Source: Amphimedon queenslandica (lineage: Eukaryota; Porifera; Demospongiae; Haplosclerida; Niphatidae). From it: a stretch of 64,000 bases of DNA. The translations under genes and the position numbers were made by a program. The notes under the pieces are model-generated. The model had not been told where the DNA came from, searched no databases, and was given only the letters and a program-made list of their open reading frames with translations. The DNA is taken from assembly GCF_000090795.2 (NCBI RefSeq), contig NW_003546350.1, forward strand, positions 124,001 through 188,000. The letters run 5' to 3'. Shown here piece by piece: positions 1-11,091 of this stretch (position 1 is its first letter; every line of letters begins with the position of its first letter).

Positions 1-184
1 ATGGAGGAATCTGCAAGGAAACGTAAAGCCACACCTACAAGATTGTTATGGGCGTGGTGTGTTTATTAATAGGCGTGGTTTGTTACGGGCGTGAGGGTTA
101 AAATAATTGAAGAATTTGTATTTTGTAAACACAAGTTAGGCGGGAATTATCTCAAGCTACTGAAGCTCAAATTAAACTAAAGAA
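1..184. promoter_or_regulatory. Upstream region of the Spc24-like gene, with an E2F-like site
   Basis: No gene is supported here; a short reading frame opens at base 1 but closes within about 70 bases and could be the edge of a neighbouring gene. GGGCGTGG-type boxes lie near 50-57, 71-78 and 87-93. GGCGGGAA at 139-146 reads as TTCCCGCC on the other strand, the core of an E2F site, about 40 bases before the ATG at 185. A cell-cycle E2F input would suit a kinetochore gene, but this is motif reading only. Confidence 0.45.
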
Positions 185-2011
185 ATGGAGAACAGTGAAA
201 TAGAGGATAAGCACTTTTGGTTAGCTGCAGAGGATATTCAAAAAACACTGGAATACACCAAAGAAGTGAGTTTATGTAATGTATGAGAACTGAAGCAGTA
301 ATAATATGCAATATTTTTAATTCTTTATTCTCATTTTCTCTTTATTTTTCTATTTTAAAGGTACAAGATCAACTTAAGAGTTATGATTTTAGTAAACGTG
401 AAAGAATATTCCAAGGAATCAGTTCCATTTACGAGAAACTGAGGAACTCTGAAAGCTACTGGAGACAAACGGAAATTGGTAATCCTTAAATTTATGGAAG
501 TAGCTATGTACTAGTTAATTATTTTATTATTTATTTAAGTAGTTAATTACCTATTTGTGTTTAATTAATTATATGACAGCAACTCTCTCTCTCTCCACTT
601 CCCTTTCTCTCTATAACTACTCATTCTAATGTCATATCATAGAGATTGAGAATGAGAAGACGAAAGTTGAAAGTGAAATTAATGAAATGTGTCAAAGTGT
701 CGTCCCATCAAGCAAGACTCCAACAATTGAGTAATAAATACATTTAATTAATAAGTGCATTCATAATAATAATAATTGGGGAATTTGGGGCCAAAAATTA
801 TTCTCAAAAAACCATGGGCTATAGCCTTGGGTACTTTTCAGAATTTTGGCACTTTTTAAAAATAGCCATAACTTGAAAAATTGAAGTTGGAATCACCTCA
901 AACTTTCTACACAGCATAAGGATATCAATATGTATCAGAAAATGCAATAAAAATTTGGGGTGATTTCGGAGCCATTTTTTGGAAAAAACCATGGGCTATA
1001 GCCTTGGATATTTTTCAGAATTTTAGCATTTTCTAAAAATGGCCATAACTTGAAAAATTGAAGTCGGAATCAGCTCAAACTTTCTACACAGCATAAGGAC
1101 ATCAATATGTATCAGAAAATGTAATAAAAATTTGGGGTGATTTTGGAGCTATTTTTGAAAAAAAAGCATGGGCTAATGCTTCATTATTATTATTTTTTAT
1201 TTATTTTTTGTAAAGAAATGCTCAGGAAACTGTTGAGGAGCTGACAGAGAGTCTAAGAGAAGAGAAACAATTATTAAAGACTTTAATGCAAAAGACTAAA
1301 GACAGGGAGTGTATCAAGTAAGTGTATACACACACATCATTATGATCCACTAGTAGCTTTGTATCTTATGATGTGTGGATTTGTAATAATAGCAACTTTA
1401 ACATAATTATTTTAGTCATTTTTGGTCTCACCAGCGATTAGTGTAGGCCAAGGACTTTGTACAATGTAGTTACTTTGTTTTTAATTAAATTATTTATTTA
1501 TTATTTTATTAATATAGATATGAGTTTAAACTACAAAAGAAGAGTCTACCAGTTCATTTCAATGAATCCTCAACAGTTGATACTGTTCAAGGATGTATCC
1601 TCCTAACATACCAGTACATGTACATCAATATGTACCAGTAATATCATTGGAATGAGTTCCGAGCAAAATAAAATCCTTCATTTCACAGTTGCATACAATA
1701 CATGTAAACCATACACCTCACTAAAGTAGATCCACACTATACAGTATTACATTGAACTGTGTGGTATGAGTATATTCTAGCATATTGTACATGAACATGT
1801 ACTTATTTTATTATAATTATAAATATTTATTATTATTATTATTCTCTTATTCCTTAATTCAAAATGGCTACCAGTTATGAGGAGAGATGATGGAGAGATT
1901 GAGTCCTTTTCATTTGATATCAGTAAATGTGATCATGTGGCTATAGCTAACTCACTCTGGGGACTAGCAACTAATGGAGTCAACGAAGAACTATTAACTA
2001 AACAAAATTAA
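185..2011 (+). CDS. SPC24: Spc24-like kinetochore protein (Ndc80 complex)
   Basis: Six exons (185-265, 361-478, 643-730, 1216-1317, 1518-1594, 1875-2011) join in frame into 200 residues, against 197 in human SPC24. The first two thirds are charged, heptad-like coiled coil (residues about 25-140). The end resembles the small RWD-type globular domain of Spc24: V-Q-G-F before a short acidic loop, then FSFDISK and NSLWGLA, matching VKGI, IHLDST and DYLWSLV in the human protein. Spc24 pairs with Spc25 and links Ndc80-Nuf2 to the inner kinetochore. Every splice phase agrees. Sequence identity is low, as is usual for this family, so the call rests on length, architecture and the C-terminal pattern. 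The gene is convergent with the death-domain gene, 120 bp away. Confidence 0.7.
772..1174 (+). repeat. Satellite-like array, 177 bp monomer, inside an Spc24 intron
   Basis: About two and a third monomers. CCATGGGCTATAGCC starts at 812 and 989 and a degenerate form near 1166, giving a period of 177. Each unit also has ATCAGCTCAAACTTTCTACA-type text, CATAAGGA and a TATGTATCAGAAAATG segment. The same monomer forms the larger array at 45903-46525, and its core is shared with the 185 bp family elsewhere in the window. Confidence 0.85.
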
Positions 2012-2131
2012 ATAAATTGTATATTTATAAAAAAATTATTACATAGTGAGTTATTTTTTGAAGGATTGCAATTACAAAAATAAAATTAACATGGCGCTTA
2101 GAAATTAAACCAATCCATTCAGTTAATCCTA

Positions 2132-5100
2132 TTACCAATATCTATGCTCATGCTTTGATTTGCATTCCCTAATCCTCTCCAACCTACAATACAATAAATG
2201 GTAAAGTGATGAGGTATTACATTAACTGATAGTACATGTACATGATGATACATGAGGTTTACTGACCTTGCATACTCTGCCTCTTGTATTTCTGATCTCT
2301 CTTTATCTGTTAACTCTTTCATTCTCTCTCTTTTGTCTCTAATAATTATAAACAGTAAGAGGTGTATGTAAGTGTGTGTGTATACATAATGTGTGTGTGT
2401 GTTCATTAGTACTTGTAATATATGACATATCCATCATCATATAGTGGTAATGAGTATGGTCTGTCTGAGGTGATGGAATACCAGTACAACCTATTCTCAA
2501 TATCAAGACATGATATCTCAGCTGGAAATGATAGTCTCTAATAGAACGAGAGAGAGGGAGAGTATCTTTAATATTTTTCAATGATTAACCTCTGTATAAT
2601 AGATATACTCAACAGGAACTCCACTTAACTCTGACAGCTGTAAAACAATAATAATAATAATAATAAAGTGTTACTAATGCATGTTCTTTGTTATAATTTC
2701 TATTTTTACAGATAATACCTTTCCAATAACATGCTTAGGATCATAATCATCATTATCCAGTATAATTTCTTCTATTGGATCAACTGAACATTGTGATGGA
2801 CGCCATCTTATAACATACACCTGTATCTGTGCTTCATTGTTCTTCTCTGGTTCTAATAATATAGTAATTAATATACTAACAATAAAATTATACATCATGT
2901 AACGTACAGTATACTGAAAATATACTGAGATATACTGACCTTTCAATGGTTCCACATACATTTCCTTACTATAAGTATCAATCACCTGATGATCAAGATA
3001 TACTGTACCAGGGTACACTCCCCTCTTGTAACGTAATCTCATTCTACACAATAAGTTGTCACATGATAGTCACATGATAGTCACATGATGTACTTACTTG
3101 TCTAATTCAAGGACACAGTCAATTCCTTGTACTTTTGCTTCTTCAATAATTTGTTTCTTCAATTCTCTCACTGGTGTACCCTTAGCAACAATAGACTCCA
3201 TCATAAAACTACAAAACTAAAATATTAAATATATAAAATGTAAAATTTAATAATCAATGTTCTTATGTACCTCTGTATTGTTAACTTGTAATAGATATAA
3301 TTTAATTTTACACTCTCCTCTTCCTAATCCTCTACCCAGTCTTACTATCAACTAGTAGATACACAAAGTAATAAAGAGATGAGTGTGTGTGTGTTATTAG
3401 TACTTATAGTAGTGTATAATGGAAAGGAGAAGAGAGCCAAAATAAAACAATAAAGGCTATACCTTTGATCCAGAACCAATATACTCTAATGTCTTATCCA
3501 TGAGTTCACACCCATTGCTTCTATACACTATAAAACCAGTAGGTGGTACACCAATCAGTGAAACTAGCTCCTCCTTCAATTGAGCTAATGTTATTGTCTT
3601 ACTAACTTGTACCTGTATCCCTGTATTGAATAATTATTACAACGATTAACGATATTTTTATTATAATAGACAAGTTATTACTTCTTTCTCTCCCTTTATT
3701 TTCTTCATTTATTGATATAATTTTCATTATTATTCCTCCTTCAGTTGTAGTGGGTGTGGTTCCAGGTCCAGGAGCTGGGGGTATTGTAATGTTCAGTGCT
3801 ATTGAGTTGACATGAAAATCAACATATCTGTACATCAAACTATCTTTGAATTCTTTTTGATAATCTTTAAGATCTGATGATACATAGAACAACTGAGTAT
3901 ATGACTGTGTGTGTGGAGGAGGAGGAGGAAAGTGGAATGCATATTGATCAATAAAAGAAGTATTAATGCTAATACTTGTATTATGATCTAACTTTGTCTC
4001 TTTTGTTGAGTATCTCCTTTAAAGTACTTCCTACATCACTAACATCACTAATACCAGTATACTTCTCCTTTACTATTCTCATACATGATGGATTGATATT
4101 GAATACCTAAATAAAGAAATGAACCAGATCAATAGAAGGAGAGCAATATTCTTCCTCTTACTTCTCCTATATGTTGTTTTAATTCTTTAACAGTCCAACC
4201 TAGCTCTCCTCTCACTGGTATAGCTGGTCCTACTTCACCAGTTGACAGATCAACCACTGATACCTTTAGATTAATACCTACACCATCAAACACATGTACA
4301 TAGCCACATAGATAATAGAGTAAATGAAAGAGATTGGAAACTTCTGCGTGGGCATAGCAATAATGCCATTTGATTGCATTGTTGCTAAGCAAAAAAAATT
4401 GCTGACTAGGCAGTTTCTTTTTGACCACAAAATTCTTGATTTTTTCCATTAAAATTAGAATAACTCCAAAAAGAGTGCTCTGATGAAAAAGAAACTCGAC
4501 TATCAAGGAGTTCAATGTTTTGCACTGTTAATTATTATTTATTTGGTATGTATATATTTAGATTAATATTTTGAGTGTTATAGCGATTTTGCCCATAAAA
4601 TTGCTGTTTTCTCCCTCTAATGAAGACATTTGTAGCTAAACTCTAAAATGCTTGTCAGAATATAAAAGAACTTTCAATTACCTATGGAATGATATGAGGC
4701 AACACTAGAATAGCAAAAGCATGAAAGCTGTAGAGGCGAAAAAGTGTCAAAAAAGATTCAGACTTTGTGTACCCATAACTGGTCGAAAAATAGCTCTATT
4801 GAAACAAAAATGTTGCTACAGATAGCCATAAACTTTCTACGTGGAAAGGAAGATATATCATAAGCAAGCGCTATCTAATAGTCACACAATATTCCTTCGA
4901 GATCCTTTCTGCACAGCAACTACTGTGGAGGAGATGGGGAATGCAGATAAACATGGACGTTGCCAACCAGGTAACCAGGGGTAACAAAAACCACATCACC
5001 AGGCAAGAACGATAGTTTCCAATCCCTTTCATTTACTCTATTATCTATGATAGCCAGCAATAAAACCAACCACACTCACCTTGCTCATTGTATTTCTTAA

Positions 5101-8100
5101 AGGTTTCATTCTCTTCCCGAGTTTCTAAGAATAATGCAAAAGTATAATGATAATCAGCCACACTCATAATCTGTCCAATAGTTTGATGTTGATACTAAAT
5201 TTAATGATGATAAGATATAATTGTAACAATAGGAAAGAACTTATACCTCATCAAGGTCAAAGGACTGATCCATTACTTTATTCCAATAATCATATTTAAC
5301 TAAACGACATCTCTCAATAGGAATATGAGGAGCTAATTCTATTAACTGATAAAGAAATGAACAAAAATGAAAGAATAAATAAAAATAAATAAGTAATAGT
5401 TAATACATGGGGCGGCGTGTTCTATCTGATTTATCTGCACGAGCTTCTGGTCGAGTCGCTAAAATAGCGCACGAGGCCGAAGGCCGAGTGCGCTATTTTA
5501 GCAACGAGACCGGAAGCGAGTGCGGATAAATCAGATAGCACACGACGCCACATGTATTAATTGTTTTAGTGTATAGTTCCAGCAAAGATTGCACGTGCTC
5601 TGCTATCACTGATATCACACTGCTGCACATTAAATAAATGAGTGTGCTATTTATAATATCACACTGCGGTATTGGTGGGAGTGTTCTGTGGGTTTTATCA
5701 CAACTGTTAGGCCTTTGATCTTTGCTGCAACTATACATTAAACTAATATAATAACCTCATAAGCTTTATCCAGTACACTGGGTAGTAATTCATCTTTATG
5801 CACTTCAAGAAATGAGTTTATTAATCCACCAGTAACAGGATGATTACAACATAAATAAATCTAAAATAAAAGACAAGATACACGTGTACATGTAGTATAT
5901 ACTTATAAGTTATAATCAGTCTCACTCTTACTGTACACATCTCTTCTTCGGTTTTTTGTTTCTTTTCTCTCTGTCTTTTCTCCAAATCTATTTGATTATC
6001 AACAATCAAATGATGACACATCATCAATAAAACCTTTAATATCTTTTATAATCTTCTCATTGTGTTCTCTTTCAGTGATTAGTTCCATATTCATTAATGA
6101 TATTCTTTCTTGTAATTTCTCTATTATTCTTTTATTATCTACTAATGGCTGATAGTCTGGACTGGTCATTGCTTTAAGATGAAATTTGCAGTCATCAATT
6201 TCAAAAGACATTCCTCTTCTCACTTTGCTAGCAGCTTTAATTAATTATATAATAATTATTATAATTAATAACGATACTCTAACTAACCTGAATCAGGATT
6301 ACTAGTAAGTGATCTCAAATACTCAATCTTCATTTTTAATAATTTGTCTGACAATTCTTTGTTTTCTTTTTGTATCTCATTAAACTGAGACCTCAATACA
6401 GTCAACTCTTCATAAAGTGGTTCTTCCTATTAATAATTATTATAATTAATACAAACTAGTGAGATATACCTCAACTTCTTTAATTGATTCAGTATCAATT
6501 TGAACAGACAATGATTCCTCCTAATAATTAAAATATAATTAAATTTATGTGAATTAATGATCCGCAATGAAAAGAATTAAAAATTAAACTTCTAACCTCA
6601 GTTACTTGAGCCATTGATATTTCTTGTTTCAATTCAATACTTTCCTATACATACAATTAAGATTACATTGCACGGTCTGGTAGCATAACATATACTTTCT
6701 CTTTGCTACTGATAGTATCTCTTAGTTTATATTCAGCTTCTTCAAGTATAATATAAGAAATAACCTGTACATATAATTAACACATTACAATCAACTGAAC
6801 ACATTGTTACATTGTACAGGTACTATAATGTAACTAATAAAAGGAATGATTATATTAACTGACCTCAGTGTGTTGTAGTAAGTCTTGATCCTTTTCTTTT
6901 AGTTCCTATACAATACAATATTCATTAAACAATATTCAATTATTCATATTATGTACCTTTTGTCTAACATCTTGTCTCCTCCATAATGTTAAGTTACCAA
7001 TAGTCAGTTTCTTTAATCCTTGTCCCATTAGTATATGAATATTCTCTATCATCCTCAATACAGTAAACCCAACATCAGAGAAAGGAAAGGAGCAAGTGAC
7101 ACGTATTGATTCAGAAGGCTCTATATATTTAATCTTCAGTAGTTTACCAGAAACTTTTGCAAGAATTTCCTTGATGTCTTCCAGCATATGTTCCTTAGGC
7201 TTCCAGTCAAAGATAAAGGTGACTGTCTGACATTGAAGATGAGAAATGGAATCAAATCGTTCGTTCAAGCAAAGAATGATAGAGAGTGACTTGCAAGCTT
7301 CACTCAACTTTTCTCTATAAGTCGTAATGTAATCCTTTGCTTCAGTGATGTTCATTTCTTCCACTATGCTACGAAGCAGTTCAATGTCAGTCAATGAACA
7401 CTCATCTTTAACATGACGAAGGATGCTATAAATGTCTGAGCATTTGTTCACTTTTTCACCAAGGGAGCTACTATAATAAAACAGGAATTCTTTGATGTCT
7501 TCAACTGCCGATTTCCTTTCCAAAATCTTACGGACATTATAAAAGAGGCTCACAAATGACATCTTTATGGAACTAAAATTAGAAAGCAAGTCTTTTGTAA
7601 CTGGTATATGTACTTCACCTACAAAACATGTCATCATTATTATCATTATTGCCATTATTTCTAAAATTATACCTTGAGGTGATAAAGGTTGTGAAGATGA
7701 ATTACTAGCAACTGATACATCACACGGAGATGTGTCTAAAAATAAAAAATAAATCATGAATCAATAATTATTACTATAGACGTTTACCAGATTGTGTTGT
7801 ACTGGTTTCATCAGCAGTACTTGCTATAAATATTAATTAATTTATTATAAATTAGTTAATTAATAATAATTACACATGTACCTTGTGGAGCTATATCATG
7901 ATCTTTAATAGTCTCAGGATCCACGCCCACTTCAGGAGTAGGAAAATACTTACCTAAACACATAATAATAAAACAAAGATAATATTGAACAGTAATTTCT
8001 ACACTTTGATTCATAACTAACCCACCCACAGGAAACTATGAACTATGAATATAATTAGAGTGGCCAGCAATTACTCACTAATATCATCCAGTATAGTTTG

Positions 8101-8759
8101 TCCCAGTGATACATTAGTACTGATTGTACACAATACATTAGCAAATGTATGTAAACTGTTGGGATCAGTTTGAACAGCTTCTTTGACAGCAGCTAATAGA
8201 GCCTCACGTTGATTAGTAAAGGAACTAGCCGAGACAGCTCTAACTGCTTCTTGTGTTAACATACGTTCATCAAAAAGAGACCAAGCAATACGAATGGAAT
8301 CACAAAGAGACTGAGACAGGACAGTATGACGATTATTAAAAATATTAATAAGAACCTGATGTTCTATGATAGAAAATACAATGATTATAGTTACATACAG
8401 TTATGGTTGACTCACTTAACTTCTCAGCTACAGCAGTTTCATTCATAGATCCTAGAGCATCTGACAGTGAGTCCAAGTTGGCTCCTCCTCTACTGGCAAC
8501 ATTATCAGCTCTACGTAGCCATTGGGAGAGGCACTCTGTCAAGCATTGATTCACATCACCATGCTGCTCTGTTTTAATGGCTTCCAGTGTATCTTTCAGT
8601 AGACCTAGTCTCAGTCCCAGCTCTTGCCACTTGATTCTCTGAAAGCTACATTTCTTCAACAAGTCAAGAACATCAATCAAGTCTCTGATATCTATCAATA
8701 AAAATCAAAATATAATCTAACACCACATGACTACCTAAACAAGTTTGATTAGTGGCCAT
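2132..8759 (-). CDS. Death domain / coiled coil / USP47-tail fusion protein without a protease core
   Basis: About 29 exons join in one frame from ATG (8757-8759) to TAA (2132-2134), roughly 1,260 residues. Order: death domain (about 9-99; exon 8692-8418, RDLIDVLDLLKK, WQELGLRLGL, CLSQWLRRAD); a second helical, death-fold-like module (about 100-190; exon 8366-8092); a low-complexity linker; an unrecognised 220-residue domain (exon 7621-6957); coiled coil (about 480-685); then the USP47 C-terminal tail. Tail landmarks that match human USP47 in order are FLEVHKD, ERCRLVKYD, LFLETRE, VVDLSTGE, MRIV, YVSSDLKDYQKEF, LIVRLGRGLGRGE, ESIVAKGTPVR, YPGTVYLDH, RWRPS, SELSGVP, CLDI and YYKDKRERMKELTDKER. 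No UCH Cys or His box is present. Coil and tail are joined through a 46-nt GT-AG intron (about 6040-5995) that restores the frame. Two separate genes is the main alternative, but no start or promoter is seen between the parts. Confidence 0.8.
5399..5560. mobile_element. Foldback/MITE-like palindromic element in an intron
   Basis: Nearly the whole 162 bp is one inverted repeat with arms of about 75 bp: TTAATACATG, then GGCGGCGTGTTCTATCTGAT, and so on inward to a loop around GAGGCCGAAGGCCGAG. The right arm mirrors the left with about ten mismatches. It lies in a roughly 400 bp intron of the death-domain/USP47-tail gene. No coding capacity is present. It could be a MITE, or a palindrome made by inverted duplication. 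Confidence 0.75.
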
Positions 8760-11091
8760 AGTTCCATTAAAAGAAGCCTACAAGCACAACCTTCTCTATT
8801 TACTTCTAGGGTGGGGTCAAAAAAGGTGTGGTCATGTAGTTATAAAAAGGTGGGGCTGGGTCTGCATGCAACAAAATAGATCTCAGAGTAATCATCATCA
8901 ATTATATTTTTAGATCAATCATCAATAGCGACCATTAGTACAATAGTATGGTAGCAGATACTTATTACAAATCAGTTCCCTGGCCATGTAGAGATAATGA
9001 CTAATCTGCAGTTGAAAGGATTTTACATACACAGCATCATGAGCTAACATCTTGACCTCTTCAAACACATTGTGAAGATCAACCTGACAATAATAACAAA
9101 TTAACAAGAAAACTTTCATCTTAGAACATGTAGCTAAGAATAAACATACCACAAAATGACACTTTCAGTTATGTTGTATGGCTTCTTGGATATACTTGCA
9201 TAAATTAAATTCAGTACTTATAAACACTGTAGGAATTAAATGTTGAAATATTTTTTTTGGAAAAAAGTTACATTTATTGTAAAAATCTGCATAAAACATG
9301 TGCAACAATCTAAAATTTTTTAGCAAATTTTTTTATGTCACCCACGCACTTGAGTTTACAGTACTTTCCATGTGTTGGCATGTGGTCAGTTTGGATTGCC
9401 AGACCTTTTAGCAACTTTAAAAATTCGTAAAAATCCAAACTTGGAATCAGCTCAAACTTTCTACACAGCATAAAAGCATGTATATCAGGGAAAATTATAA
9501 AAATTAAGAATTCTCTACTTTTCATTTTTGGTGAAATTTGGCCAAAATCCCTGTATAGTACAGGGACTTTGACCCGATTTTGGAGCTACTTTAAAGATTC
9601 ATAGAAATGTATGTGTATCAGAAAAAATTATAAAAATGAAGAATGCTTTGCTTTTATTTTTTGGCAAAAAATCCCTGTACAGGGACTTTGGCCTGATCAA
9701 GCTTCATTATACACACGTGGGACCACACCCAATTTAATTTCACAAGTATTTAGTATAGCACCCTTATAATGACATGCAAGCTATGTTCACAGTTTAACTG
9801 ATTGAATAGCAGTGTGGTGTTTCATGAGATAAATATTATCAATGAGTATGTTACTGATACATTTGATGATATTTTACACAAAGTAGCTAGTAATTGGCAA
9901 ATGTATGTTGCCACATATGTGTGTCACATTAACCTTCTTTTGTGAACTTATCTCTTGTTTTGACTCCTTCTCTATCACCTTGTGTCTAATGGCTATATGT
10001 GAATTTTATCTCTCACTGTCCACTTTCATTCTTCTTTTCTAACTAAATTGTAGCTGTATTTGCAAGGACAAAGTAGATTGAAGAAAAGACGTTGCATATT
10101 TTGTCAAGCAAAATGAAAGCAATGTGTGTATTAAATGTACCGGTATGTATAATCCATTTTGTAGATTTATCCAAGTCCTTTATATGATATCTGCTTTATA
10201 ATGGCCACAAGAGAAAGGAACAGTTTCATCTGTGTCAGTTAAAATTCTTATAAGTTGAAAATTAATTTCTTGGATTGGCACCTTTTGAAAAATTTGACCC
10301 TTTCCTTTGATGTCACCACTAGTGTCTGTCATATGATCATTGTTTCATGATGACCTCTCCCTGGACTGTCTTTCATGGAGAGACTGCTCCAGATGTCAAT
10401 GAGTGGAGTGTTCTTTAGCACTTGTCAGATACACCATGTGACTATGGACTGTATATGAGGGGATTTTTAAGATGGACTATACTGTGCTCTGCATGCAAGG
10501 GCTTGTCTGTCACTATTGGTTGCTGTAATGCAGGCTTTTTAATGACCTGAGTATACATGTGTATGTATTTATAAGTTTAAACAGGATATCATGTTGTGTA
10601 TGATAAAACGGAACAATCGCAGAAGCAAGACATTAAATTTTTCGAAACTTTCTCTTTGTTTTAATTTTTATGATAATCGATGCACTATTTTGTTTCTCAA
10701 CAATAATGTTACAGAAACAGTTTATGAGTTCTCCTACACTTGATATATTTTTGCAATTGTACTCAGCCACACCTATCCACTCCATTTCTTCTCACTGGAA
10801 AATGTTCATCATTGTTTTTTGTCGAGTATTTCAATGACATTTATCTTTAAAGGATTATTACCAGTCCTTGGCAATCCCGACGGAAAAGCCTTAATGGTCG
10901 GTCAGGCGCTAATTTGCACTTATTCTTTCATCCGATACCCAGCGCGAGAGACTATAAGGGGAGACTGCTTCCAAATGATTCAGTCCTGTTTTAGTGTAGC
11001 TGGCATACACTAATAGAGATCAGAGCAGTCTCCCACACCTCTGTCTTCTTTACAATTCCTGTAAATTGCCCCTGGCCTGTACGTCTTTACA
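8760..11091. other. Divergent intergenic stretch between the death-domain and T-box genes
   Basis: No gene is seen in 2.3 kb. Bases 8811-8862 hold several GGTGTGG/GGTGGGG boxes 50-100 bases upstream of the minus-strand start. A degraded satellite-like stretch covers about 9240-9710. The remainder, 9720-11091, is AT-rich with no sustained reading frame and should contain the T-box promoter and 5' leader. Confidence 0.6.
9240..9710. repeat. Degraded copies of the 185 bp satellite-like repeat
   Basis: Family landmarks appear at 9430-9490 (AATCAGCTCAAACTTTCTAC, then CATAAAAGCATGTATATCAG) and again, truncated, to about 9690. Shortened versions of the CCCTGTA...TACAGGG palindrome occur near 9550 and 9667. 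Units are diverged and the array edges are uncertain. Confidence 0.7.

Noticed and set aside
2119-2581. Overlapping minus-strand frames rich in His/Thr/Tyr
   Set aside because: They run through intron text of the USP47-tail gene (GTGTGT-rich) and join parts of true exons in wrong frames.
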